DNA of 64,000 nucleotides from Phoenix dactylifera. Taxonomy: Eukaryota; Streptophyta; Magnoliopsida; Arecales; Arecaceae. The position numbers and the translations under genes are program-made. The DNA lies in NCBI RefSeq assembly GCF_009389715.1, contig NC_052401.1, positions 4,065,530 to 4,129,529 on the forward strand, in the 5' to 3' direction. Below are positions 1 through 10,806 of the stretch, in pieces (the stretch's first letter is position 1; every line of letters begins with the position of its first letter). The notes under the pieces were generated by a model. That model made no database searches, was not told the DNA's origin, and saw only the letters and a program-made list of their open reading frames with translations.

Positions 1-1110
1 GACCAGCATGTTCTATCAAGAATGCTTTCATATATAAAGGTTTGGTTGGTTTGACTACCTTGTTACCCATGTATGAGGCTTCGTGCTATTGTGGGCGGTA
101 GTCGGCAATAGCACGGCCGTGTCATGGATCAGGATCCGGGGCATGACAGGTTTGCAAATTCGGATAGGAGGCAGCATCCCTGCAATTTCTTCTGGACCTA
201 AAAAGCATAAATGTTGCTTTGATTTTATTTCGATTTTGTTGCTCCTGCAGTTTGATGCATTTGGGTGGAGTCCTGGTCGATTCAATGACATCTAGGTTTG
301 ATAATTTATTAAAAGGTTGCTTGAACAAAACAGCAGTTCTAACCTTCATGGAACTTAGGAACCAAGCCGAAACCCCTGTGACCAGTCATGCGCCGGTGTT
401 CCCTGGGCACTTGAAGAGAATGGCTTCTGTGGTTCATGCTGCAGCCAGCTTTTGCTTTCATGGGAAAATATGAAGCACATCTCTAGTCCTCATATCATTA
501 TCTGAGGATAATGTAATAGATTGTTGTCCCTAGCCCTTCTGCCACAGTATGGCCCAATAGTTCCCATCAAGACGACAAGACTTCTCTATCAGCTTAAAAT
601 TTAAAAAACTCTCTTGATAAGAATTTACTAGATGTCCTTGGGGTTCGTGCCTTGATATAAAACCAAGCAAAAGGATCAAAAACAGCAGATTGTGAGCTAT
701 AAGAGGGCTTCAAATTTACCTTTGGTATAATGTGTTCAGATGAGCTAGCCAGACTAGTATCTTAGAAAACCAGGTATCTATTGCCTTCAACTTACAGAAA
801 GCATGGACTTCCGAGAAACATACAGCACAGCAAGAGAGATATATCATGGACTGCAGTTGTGACTTTGTAGCATCTTATAGTATGAAGGACCTGGAAGAAG
901 GTCAAAAAGGAGCATCATCTGCAGCCTTCCCTATATTTTCTGAATAGAAAAGCTGAATTAACTAAAAAAGAAAATTTCAACTACATCGCATTAAAATTTT
1001 GCAGATACTCCACAATATCAAAATTTAACCTAACCAGTTAGTCTTGAGAATAAATTGCTGTCAAGTGCTCAAAGAATTGAGCGATTCCATGTTTTCAAAG
1101 TGCATTAAAA
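1..1110. other. Intergenic stretch, no gene recognised
   Basis: Short open frames occur on both strands in the first 480 bases, but none shows a known motif, a convincing start context or splice sites that would link it to a larger gene. The rest is AT-rich and closed in all frames. It could include the downstream flank of a gene lying outside the window, which cannot be tested from here. Confidence 0.5.
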
Positions 1111-1690
1111 GTGAACTTTTGGGGCCCCCAATCTATTGACATAGCACCTAAGATCGTCCTTGTCTCTTGGGAGCCTCTACCTTCTGGCTATCTTAAAGTG
1201 AACTTCAATAGTAGTATTACCAGTGATGGAGACGGAGCAGGTGTAGGTTTTGTAATCAGAAGTCACGACTCACGGATGATTGCTAAAAAAAAGCGAAACA
1301 CCGATGGGATGATAGCTATAGGAGCGGAGCTCAAAGCAGAATGAGAAAACATCATCTACGCGAGACAGAGGCTGAGGGCGGAGTGCATTATCCTCGGCCA
1401 CGGTGCTCGATTGGATACGAAAGGAGGGCTGGAGGAGGGATGAAAGCCCTTTACTCTTGCAACATTCGTCAAATGATGGAAGACCGCAACGCCTTTTAGA
1501 TAGTGTATGTGTATCGAAAAACGAACAGGACCGCAGACTGAGTCGCCTCCTATGCTGTGCAGCATTTCGAAAAGATCCTCTAGACACACCAGGGGGATCT
1601 CTCCTTCACCCTTTTGTCAGATTCTCGTTCTTGATTCTGCTGGCTGCACTTATAGTATAATAGAGTGAGCAGCTGTTGTTTTTTTTTTTT
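1111..1690 (+). mobile_element. LINE (L1-like) 3' fragment with RNase H remnant
   Basis: The frame from 1111 encodes the start of a plant LINE RNase H (RVT_3-type) domain: the VSWEPLPSGYLKVNFNSS strand followed by GVGFVIRSHDSRM. A stop (TGA at 1342) interrupts it. The following bases still read like the same domain (NIIYARQRLRAECIIL), so this is one decayed copy rather than a gene. It ends near 1655-1690 with a degraded form of the GTGAGCCGCC-GTTGTACC tail seen in other LINE copies in this window, followed by T- and A-runs. It lies just downstream of the RABA2 gene, on the opposite strand. The 5' part of the element is absent. Confidence 0.75.
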
Positions 1691-1934
1691 AAAAAAAAAG
1701 AAGCATTAAACCTTTCACTTTTTACTGCTTTATGGGAAGAATCTTTTATATCTATACTTCCAAGTAATATAACAGAATACTGAAAGCAAGTACACTGAGA
1801 TCCAGCAGAAACAGAAGAAAGCAGCCTCAACCAAGCACCTAATCCCGATGAAGCACAACAAATTTGGTCCAGAAGCTTTCAATCCCAAAATTTACATCCC
1901 ATAAATGCATAAGAATATGCGGCGCTAGTCACCA

Positions 1935-4900
1935 CTATGTTGAGCAGCACTTCCTTGTACTGTTCTCTGATGCAGAGACTGTGATGGCCTTCCCTTCTTT
2001 AATGCCTCCAGCAGATCCTAACCCAGGCTCATCTGAGGAGATGTTCTTCTTGCTGATGATTCGGTAAATCTCAGCAAGAATCATTTGGAAGGCCTTCTCC
2101 ACATTTATAGCCTCAAGGGCAGATGTCTCTATGAAGGATAACCCTTCCCTCTCAGCAAAGCTCTGTCCATCTTCAGTGGCGACTGCACGGAGGTGCTCAA
2201 GGTCAGTTTTATTACCAATGAGCATGATCACAATGTTGGAGTCAGCATGGTCACGAAGCTCCTTGAGCCATCGGCTAACATTCTCAAAAGTTGTGGGCTT
2301 TGTCACATCATAGACTAAGAGGGCTCCAAGGGCTCCACGATAATAAGCACTGGTTATTGCCCGGTATCGCTCCTGGCCTGCTGTGTCCCATATCTGTGCT
2401 TTTATTATCCTGCCCTCAACCTAGAGTAGGAAGGAATAAAGCATTATGCCACGAAAATTTGAGGAAAGACAGATATTTAAGTTCAGTATCAAGAATTAAA
2501 GACATATTCAAATTCTGCAAGGCATTCTCCTGAAATATCCAGACTAAAAACCTCAATAAGGTAACTGAGAAGACAGGTGATCACAACAATGTTCCTGGAT
2601 GAATTGATGCTGATGCAAAACATAAGGATGATACAGAAAGAATGTTCAAAGAATAAAGGTAGCAAAGGCAGCAGAGACATGTGATGTACGATTATGGCTT
2701 CATCGTAGGCTTTTGACATATCAATCCTCGAAGGTAAACATATTGACCGCGCAAATCAACAGCCTATGTGCATCAGATTTTCATTTATTACAACCAAGAA
2801 GGATCCCAGGGACAAAGAACACCACCTCCACCAAGACATATTGAATTCTGGTGCCAAGGCGGCTACTGTTCTCTGCATGCATGTTGAATTGAAAAATATA
2901 ATACAATGAACACTTGGAAGGATTACTAATGCATAGAAACTGCTTTCTGTGAGTTCACTACGAGATATTTCAGCAAATAATGTGATCACTGCTATTTATC
3001 AAGGCATTCTTAATCAAGCCACTTTTCAGACCACAAGGTTCCCAGGTTCCAACTACAGGTTAAGCTACAAAATGAACTTCCAGTCACTTATTTCCTCTAG
3101 ATGGACCCCGATAAAGCAAAAAAATGGGATTTCCCAAGGCATGGTTGATTTTCTGCTCTTCTTTTTTTTTTCCAACAGAAATCCTGAATGGCCTTCAATG
3201 TTATAAAGGAAGACATACTTAGGCTCTGTTTGGGGGAGCTTTTGGAAGGCCAAAAAGCACTTTCTGGCCCTCCAAAAATACTTTTAGATAAAAAATAGTG
3301 TTTGGTAAAATTTTCGGAAAACTGTTTCAGCTTTTGCGGGAAGCTAAAAACAGCTTTTGGGGAGAAGCTCCAATTTGGAGCTTTCCAAAAATGTTGTTTT
3401 CATCTTTGTCACGAAGCTGTTTTTTTGGACCAAAATACCCCCATTTAAATCTCACTTTTTTCCCAAAACCTTCACCCCTCCTCTTCCTCTCTCACCCATC
3501 CTCTTCCTCTCCCTCTCTATCTTCTTCTTCCTCACAATGACGCCGCCTCTGTTCCTTCTTCCTCTTCTTTTTTTCTTCATTTTTGTTTTGGGAGCTCGTG
3601 GTTGCCCAAGGTAGCAGCCACCATATCGGCCACCACTCATGGCCGCCGACCCTTCTATATTTCAATGAAATAAAATAATAAATAAATAAATAACTAATTA
3701 AAATAAATAAATAAATAAAATAATGAGTGAGTGGCAAATAATCTAATCTAAACAAACAAATAAATAAATAAATAAAAATATTAGTAATTATTTAACCAAT
3801 TTTATCACCTAGCTAGAAACTTTGTTAGAGAGATAAATGATCATTAGAAGGATGAAAAATTACTTTACACTAATAATTATAATATTTTATATATTTATTA
3901 TTGTATTATACTATAAATATAATATTATATTACATTATATCATAATACATTGATATGTTATGTTAAATAATTTAATATTATATAAAATTATTATTCTATA
4001 ATACATAATGTTATAGTACTATATTATAATAATATTATATTACATTACATTAATATTATATTATATCATATATTTATGTATTAATACGTATTATATTTTA
4101 TTATGCTCTGTTGTATAATACTGGTAATGTCCTTTATGGTCATTTTGTCACACAAAAGTACTTTCTCAGTTTGTTTACCAAATACATGTTAAAGTGCCAC
4201 AGCACTTTAGAAATATAGTTACCAAACAGTAAACAGCTTTTTATAAACGCTTTGCTTCAGACAACTCTACTTTCAACAGCTCTACTTCCAAAAGCTCTAC
4301 CACTAACAGCTCCCTCAAACAGGGTCTTACTCTGTTCCAATTGAGACCTCCAAAATCTAGACAATGGTTATTCCAAGACTTTACATACTTTGTTCAAAGA
4401 TTACTGACATGGAATGGGGTCCGGGCCACTGCCATATAGAAAGTACTTTCCTGTAGACAGAAGAAAGTTTCTACCCTCTGAACAAAGTTGGCAACTTCAA
4501 GTCCAACTCACTACATTTTTATGTGTGATCCTAAAGCCAACAGTCAACAATAGTTGGAAACAACATTAAAAGTTATAACGCAAATAGGCAAAACTCTGAC
4601 TTGGAACACCCCAAATGAGAGATCAAATCATGAGGTACTGTACAAATTCATGGCAGCATCGATGCCTAATTACCGACTCTGTTGCCACTTTCCATATCCA
4701 AAGCACTCCTTAGCCTAGATTCAGACACAAATCCGACATGTACAGAAATAGATCTTGGAATTTAGCATCTTTACAGAACAGGACAACATCAAAATCAAGC
4801 AACCGCTAGAAATTAAACCACATATTAATGCATCTAAATAGGTCATAATAAGAACCAACAAAAACCGATCCAGATCTGAAACATAAGAGCAAGAAACTTA

Positions 4901-5490
4901 AGCCAGAAACCTATGATCCAACATAACACTAAAATTAAAAGAAATCCACCAGGAATTCAAGAAATCTCAAAACTTCCATAAATGTTCTTTTATTTTTTTG
5001 TGCCCAGGAAATGAAACGCGGAAGGACAAATCCAGTGATTTAAAGGAACTCTCGAAATTCGAGAAAAGAAACTTAAACATCAGCATCGTCAAAACCATCA
5101 TTATTCAAAAAAAAAAAATCAAAAAGAAGAAAAAGGACAAGAACTTCGCAACACAGACAAAACCCAGACACATCGACGAGAGATCTCTGAAGCTTCGTCA
5201 AAGATAACGCAAAAATCCACCACAGAATTCCACAAAAAGACACCGAATTCAGCAAAAACTCACACAAAAAATAGAAGATCCAAGAGAGAGGGAGACGTGG
5301 AAGGGGGTCGGGGGAGAGATACTTGGAGGGTACGGGTGGCGAATTCGACGCCGATGGTGGACTTAGAGTCGAGGCAGAACTCGTTGCGGGTGAATCGCGA
5401 GAGCAGGTTGGACTTCCCCACGCCCGAATCGCCGATCAATACCACCTTGAACAAGTAATCGTACTCCTCCTCCGCTCTCCTCGCCGCCAT
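1935..5490 (-). CDS. RABA2: Rab GTPase, RABA2 (Rab11) class
   Basis: Two exons, 5490-5323 and 2420-1935, join in phase 0 (donor CAA|GTATCT, acceptor CTCTAG|GTTGAG) and give 217 aa, the usual Rab length. All nucleotide-binding motifs are present: GDSGVGKS (20-27), the switch I threonine in STIGVEF (about 45), WDTAGQE (67-73), NKTD (126-129) and ETSA (154-157). The protein ends in CCST, a double-cysteine geranylgeranylation signal. The segments RTLQVEGR and [20 protein letters not shown] fit the RABA2 group better than RABA1. Family knowledge places RABA2 proteins at the trans-Golgi/early endosome and growing cell plate, where they act in secretory and recycling traffic. The start is the first ATG before the conserved [15 protein letters not shown]. 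The 2.9-kb intron holds a 1.1-kb TIR element at 3222-4326. No frameshift or missing key residue was seen. Whether it is RABA2a, b, c or d cannot be decided here. Confidence 0.95.
3222..4326. mobile_element. TIR element copy A (PIF/Harbinger-like, non-autonomous)
   Basis: The left end reads GGCTCTGTTTGGGGGAGCT. The right end, reverse-complemented, reads GACCCTGTTTGAGGGAGCT. Both ends are flanked by TTA (3219-3221 and 4327-4329), the target typical of PIF/Harbinger elements. The inside is non-coding: repeated pieces with AAAAGCTCTAC near the right end, a pyrimidine-rich middle and a very AT-rich third quarter. The element lies entirely inside the RABA2 intron and should be spliced out. A second, larger copy is at 8928-11852. 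No transposase was seen, so superfamily assignment rests on the ends and the TTA flanks. Confidence 0.75.
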
Positions 5491-5660
5491 CTCTCTTCTC
5501 TCCTATCTCGCCGTCTCCAGTCTCTATTCCCCGCTCTTCTGGTCGACTTCTACTGCGCTCTGACGCCTGTGTGATGGGAAATGATGTCGAGAAAGGGCAC
5601 AAAAATTTGTTCCTTGATTCCCGGAATGCCCCCGAGAAAACTGCCACCCCTATATCAGCG
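5491..5660 (-). promoter_or_regulatory. RABA2 5' leader and core promoter region
   Basis: On the minus strand the 100 bases upstream of the ATG are rich in CT/TC, like many plant 5' leaders. A weak TATA-like GATATAGGGG lies near 5650-5659. The sequence becomes AT-rich beyond 5660. The transcription start is not determined by sequence alone. Confidence 0.4.
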
Positions 5661-5696
5661 AGACCAAAATAATAATAATATTTTTAATTAATATTT

Positions 5697-5720
5697 ACAT
5701 ATATATATATATATATATAT
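5697..5720. repeat. (AT)n microsatellite
   Basis: An uninterrupted run of about twelve AT dinucleotides about 210 bases upstream of the RABA2 start codon. Confidence 0.9.
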
Positions 5721-6253
5721 CTTTATTTTACTATTTTATTCTTTTTATCTCTATTTTTTCCCTCACTTCATCTAATGTCGTAAAAAAAATAACGGTGTTA
5801 AATTAAAATGATCAAATTATTTTTAATAAATAAATATAAAAAATATTTATAAAACGTTCACGATGAAAACAAAAAAAAGTAATTTCAAAATTTTATTTTA
5901 TTTTTAATTAAAATAAATATAATTTTTATTAATGATGATGTCCATATTTATAAAAAAACAGTATTTTATGAGAATAAAAATTAAATATAAATTTCAAGAA
6001 GATATTTACATAAATTTAATTTTTAGAAGAATATTCATGTAACAGTAGCATATGTCACCACTGAGTAACAGTAGCACCTCAACCATTTTGGGTCTTCGTC
6101 CAGTTTTGGACCAAAAATACGCAAGCAAATCTTAATAATGGGTATTTAAAAAATAATCATAACTCGATTATTATTCTGTTGTAACAAGCATAACACTTTT
6201 TACCTAATTTATTTCTTTCATTTCAAATATTTTACCCACTAAAAATATATAGC

Positions 6254-6713
6254 GTAAATTATATTGACCCCCTTAGAATTTGAGGCAATTACAGATTTCC
6301 ATCCAATGCTCGTGAAATATACACTCCACTATCTAACTTTTGCTATCTGCATAACATAAAACTGCTTACAGATATCTTTCTGTTAAATAAGCTAATGGAC
6401 TTTACCGATATCATTACTTTCTAACGTATTTGAGTTTTAGAATATTTTAGTTGATTTGGGTCAAAGGTAAAAAGATTGGGTTACCCTTAAAAAAACTAAA
6501 GTTAAGTTAGCTAATTTGGGACACTTTAGCCTTTTTAATCTTATCTAAAATTGGTTAGAAATTGATGACTCCGTTAGTTTATTAATAGAAAGATAAGTGT
6601 GGAAGGTTATGTGTTATGCACATAGTAAAAGTTAGGTAGTGAAATAGGTATTTACAAAATGTTTGGTGAGAATTTGTAATTATCCCAAACCTTGAGAGTT
6701 CAATGTAATTTAC
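6254..6713. mobile_element. MITE with long (~150-bp) terminal inverted repeats
   Basis: The left end GTAAATTATATTGACCCCC and the right end, reverse-complemented GTAAATTACATTGAACTCTC, continue to match for about 150 bases. Shared blocks include AATTACA, the CACTA-CTAACTTTT stretch, TGCATAACA and TATCTTTCT. The unpaired centre is only about 150-180 bases. There is no open frame. Flanking AAAAATATA and AAAAACATA might be a decayed 9-bp target duplication if the element extends a few bases further each way; that would suggest a Mutator-like MITE. The superfamily call is tentative. It lies upstream of RABA2. Confidence 0.7.
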
Positions 6714-8537
6714 TCAAAAACATATTATGAGATCAATTACTTAAAAAATAATTAATTTATTATTTGATCGATTGTAATTTAGGCAAATAAAGATGGTATT
6801 TTTATTTTTAATTGTTTTTCATTATTTTTTATTATTTGATTCAAGTTAATAAAATTTTGACATTATCCGATTGCCTATTATTATTACTACTGCTGCTATA
6901 ATATATTTTTTTTAACAAAACTAGTTACCTAGGAAAGTTTTGTTACCATAATGGATGGCTAGTCAATTTGTTTTTACATCAAAAATAAATAAAAAACTTC
7001 AATTGGTTAGTCTGCTCCTTAACCTTCACACTAGTAAGAAATATATATGGCTTCTTTATAGCGCTTAAAAAACATATGAAAAAAAATATTATTAAAGATT
7101 TGATTATTTCTCAATCTAATTGTTCATGAGATAGGGCAAAGTGGTCTTTGACATGAGCAAACTATTGAGAGGAGGTTGACAGAAAGTATGTGATAAGAGC
7201 TTGATCAAGAGTTGAAAATGATCTTTGATTGATGAACCTGGGCAATGCATCTGGTTTTCCATGTCTTTTATTTGCATCAAAAGAAAAGAAATTGCTCAAT
7301 GAAACAGCAGAAGTTTTAAATCCTTTTAGAATGAGTCTGGTTTTGGTGAACTAACTTGGCTGATAGGGTCCTTGGTCAAATTCAACAAGAAAGCCTTGCC
7401 CAATCCTCAGCTTCCTTTTTTTTTCTTGTTTTTTCCTGCTAGAGTCTGCAAAATATTTGGAAACAACACAATAATTTTTATGATGCTATGACTATGTTAG
7501 GATCTACAGTAACTTGGTTGGTAGTTTGTGTAAGTCCACACGTGGGACCAATCATATGCCTTTTCCAGAGGACCACGAACCACACGCCTTTGATCATCTT
7601 TCCCTCGAACCATGTACCGTCACATTAGCGCTCTCTCTCTCTCTCCTCTTCTTGGATAATTCAATCAATAATTTAGAGCATAAGGTAGATAGGCACTATT
7701 GAATGAAAGGTATTATTTGAATTTCTAAACTCTACCTAAATATTTAAGATCTACTCAGTGCATAGTCGACGTAGGATTAAGCACACATACATATGGATTC
7801 TCTCATACTCTCTTCGTTTACACTTTAGCGTCCTCACTATGCTAAGATCTGAATCTATTCAAATCCAATTACAAATACCACGATCAGCTCGTAGTCAACT
7901 CAAATAAGCCCATGGTGCAGCGTCTTCTAGTTTATATAAACCATGGGTTGCATCTGTTTTGATACAATTTGTCATAACTCAAATTTTTATCCAAAAAAAG
8001 CTGGCTGAAATGTATTATTTGGATTTCTTGGTTACGTATAAGTACTCAGAATCGATCTATTGCATAACTATATAGACGTTATCTTTTTACGTGTTGAATT
8101 AGAAGGTATTATTTGAATTCCTTGCATCCATTTGCAGGAGGAGATTATGCTATGCAGGAAAGACAGTCTACATGGAAATCACAAATAGAACATCAACCTG
8201 CCAAACAATCCATCAAGCAATTGGCATCCCTCAGCACATGATCAGCCTTGAAGTAAGGGAGGAAATAAAATAGTGAATGTCATTTACTAGAAACTGCAGG
8301 ATGAAAAAGATCATTGATCCATGGGATGACCGTGGTCAAGGCCAAAATCAAACTCGCTTGTTGGTATACTCTTAACTCTGGGAAACCTTAGAAGCTAGTG
8401 TTTGCCACTGGCATTTCTAGGAGTGACAAGGGATCCGAAGTTGGATCCAATAGTCGAAAGAATTAGTTGTTAAAATATCATAAAAAATAGGAACCTCTAA
8501 TTAATTTCGCTTGGTCATGTTTCAGCTTGTCTTGCTT
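6714..8537. other. Intergenic, AT-rich, no gene recognised
   Basis: I see no exon with a conserved motif. The 62-codon frame at 7514-7702 has no recognisable content. The sequence CACTAGTAAGAAA near 7030 resembles a CACTA terminus but has no partner. Confidence 0.5.
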
Positions 8538-8927
8538 GCCGGGACTAATTCAAGTGTAGCCCACAGTTCAGCTCACATAGTCAAAGAATCAAACAGAAAA
8601 TTCTGTAGAAAATGAGGGACTAACACTTAACTTGTCCCTGGTAGTACCGTTTGAACTAGTTCCGGCACTGGCCATGCCGAGAATAGTTCAAGTAGTGAAC
8701 TCTCCAATAGTCAAAGAGCCGGACGCAAAGTTTTGTTAAACATGGGGATCTATAGTTAATTTATTCCAGGTAACTTCATATCTAGTTTCGGCAGGGCTGT
8801 TGCCGAGACTAGCTCAAGTGTGTACCATAAGGTGAGCCTCAAGTATTTAAAGAATGGGATGCCAAAGATTTCAGAAAATAAGAAAGTAAGGATCAAAAGT
8901 CAATTTCTCTTGGAAATATTTGAATTA
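8538..8927. repeat. Diverged tandem repeat, ~126-138-bp period
   Basis: Three units begin with GCCGRGAMTARTTCAAGT-like sequence at 8538, 8676 and 8802. Each contains a related AGTCAAAGA and a TTTGAACTAGTTCCGGCA-like end. The third unit stops abruptly at 8927, where a TIR element begins. The same repeat phrase (ATGCC, then GAGACTAGTTCAAATG) resumes near 11868-11895, past the element. The array was therefore present before the insertion. There is no coding capacity. Confidence 0.7.
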
Positions 8928-9519
8928 GGCTCCGTTTGGGGAAGCTTTTGGAGGGCCAAAAAGCATTTTCTGGCCCTCCAAAAGTACTTTTAAATAAAAA
9001 AAGATATTTAGTAAAAAAATTTGAAAGCTGTTTTAGCTTTCCTAAAAAGCTAAAAATAACTTTTTGAAAGAAGCTTCATTTTGGAGCTTTTCCAAAAAGT
9101 ATTTTTAGACTCCGTCAAAAAGTTATTTTTTGGACTAAAATACTTCTAATAAAATACCCAATCCACCAAGCTTAAAATACCCAATCCACCGAGCTCGAAA
9201 TCTCCCAACCACCTCTTTCCAACGACCCCTCTCCTCCAATCTCACGAACCCCAAATAAAAGAAAGACATCGAAGTAGCCGAAGTCGGCGGCGGCAAAGAA
9301 GGAGGATTGGAGAATCTCGTAAAGAAGCTCGGAGCCCTCATCCACCGTGGCCGTGGGCGCCACGACGTCGCAAGCTGGCCGTCGGCTCTTCCTTTTCTTC
9401 TCCGGAGAGCTTCATCACCCCTCCCATGGTTGCCTCAAGCTTTTCTCCTCCCAAGCTTCCCTCTCTTCTCCACAGGAGAAGATAGGAATGCCGCAGGCTG
9501 CGGTCACCTCGGGTGCCGC

Positions 9520-10806
9520 TAGGGCTGGAAGTGGGCCGGGCCGGGTCGGGCCAAACCCCTACCCAAGCCCGGCCCGAATTTTTTTTCCAGGCTTCGGGCC
9601 GGGCCGGGGCCCGAAAAATTTTTAAGGAACAAGGCCCCAGCCCGGCCCGAGCCCATTTGGGCCGGCCCAGAAATTAAAAGCTGCAAAGTTAGCCATGCCT
9701 CCAGTATCAGAAAGCGAAATCAAATCGAAGATTTTGAGTGGGCTACCAAAAAAACAAACCACCATGCTGTTGCCGTTCCCTCAGCTCCCATTCTCGAAGC
9801 TCAAGTGCGCCTTGTTGGGTTCGGCCAAGCACTCATCCGGGTCGGTGAGGATCTCCGAGATGAACTTGATCAGCGAGCAGAGCCCCCCCAAGAAATTGTG
9901 GTCGATAACCCCATTCCCCTCCATCACATGAGCGAAATCCACGAGCTTAACCCTAACCCCGCCGCCGGCCCTCCTGGCCTCGACCTCCTCCCTCGCGTAC
10001 ATCACCAGCACCGACACCGAGTAGAAGTGGAACAGCGTCTGGTCCTCGAACCACGCCTTGAGCTCCAGCAGCTGCGCCAGAACCCCGTCCGACCGGCCGT
10101 ACACAGCGGAGGCGAAGGCGCAGTCCGGCGGGCCCGGATCCGACGCCGGATTCGAGGACACGAACTGCCGGAGCGCTCGCTTGACGTCCTCCGCGGTGAA
10201 CCGCCGGACGGCCTCGCGATCGGGCCGCCAGAAGCCGGCGTCGCCGCCCTGGTGGATCCGCACACCGGAGATGCGGAAGCCGAGGGCGAGGCTGGTGGTG
10301 TCGCGGTCCTTCTTGAGGCATTTGCGGACGTAGTCGTCGGGGGCGGGGGGGTACCAGGTGCGCGCGCCGATCTTGATGTCGATGAGGGACGGGCGGCGGA
10401 GGCCGGCGGCGAGGTCGTCGAGGACGAGGTGCGGGTGCGGGCCGGAGCCGTCGGAGGCGGGGAGGAGCTGGGTGCCGTGGAAGCCCGGGAAGAAGGCGCG
10501 GACGTGGGGAGGGACGAAAATGGTGACGAGCGACGGAGCGAGTCGCGATTCAAGGGTTTTCCTTTAGGGCAAATTGTTGATACGGGCTCGGGCTTGGACG
10601 GGCCGCGTTCGGGCTGAGTATGGGCGCGGGCTTGGGTCGGGCCCGGGCCGGGCCAATGAGATACCCGAGCCCGGCCCGAAATAGAAATGGGCTGAATAAT
10701 TAAGCCCGAGCCCGGCCCGAAATGCATTGGCCCTAGCCCATAGCCCGGCCCGCGGGCGGCCCGACCCGATGGGCTTCGGGCCGGCCCGAGCCCACTTCCA
10801 GCCCTA
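9520..10806. mobile_element. hAT-like element carrying an IPK2 gene fragment
   Basis: The ends are perfect inverted copies of TAGGGCTGGAAGTGGGC, the form expected for hAT termini. They are flanked by an identical 8-bp duplication, GGTGCCGC (9512-9519 and 10807-10814), the hallmark hAT target duplication length. Subterminal regions on both sides are made of GGCCCGG/CCGGGCC repeats that can fold back. The interior holds most of an IPK2 coding sequence in reverse orientation and no transposase. It sits inside the TIR element at 8928-11852. Gene-fragment capture by a non-autonomous hAT element is an inference from the structure; the boundaries themselves are directly visible. Confidence 0.85.
9781..10533 (-). 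pseudogene. IPK2: Inositol polyphosphate multikinase (IPK2) fragment, N-terminus missing
   Basis: The minus-strand frame is open from just after a TAA near 10567 down to the stop at 9781-9783. Homology to plant IPK2 starts near VPPHVRAFFPGFHGTQLL. It includes the inositol-kinase signature P-S-L-I-D-I-K-I-G followed by ARTWYP, then KDRDTTSLALGFRISGV and the C-terminal KLVDFAHV and GVIDHNFLGGLCS blocks. About 250 residues remain. Roughly the first 40-60, including the usual start and first ATP-binding strands, are missing, and an in-frame stop precedes the homology. The intact enzyme phosphorylates inositol tris- and tetrakisphosphates. Plant IPK2 genes usually have intronless coding regions, so genomic and cDNA-derived capture cannot be told apart. 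It has remained open and GC-rich, so it is either recent or constrained. Confidence 0.88.

Noticed and set aside
5260..5322. Extension of RABA2 exon 1 as an open frame past residue 56 (continuing SLPRPPSTS)
   Set aside because: The extension is intronic. The conserved protein continues V-E-G-R in exon 2, and the donor CAA|GTATCT fits.
7028..7045. CACTAGTAAGAAA, similar to a CACTA transposon terminus
   Set aside because: No inverted partner, subterminal repeats or 3-bp duplication were seen; it is a short match likely by chance.
9805..10617. 270-codon plus-strand open frame and a 363-codon minus-strand frame (10002-11093)
   Set aside because: Both are shadows of the GC-rich IPK2 fragment and hAT-like subterminal repeats in other frames. 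The true homology is in the minus-strand frame ending at 9781.
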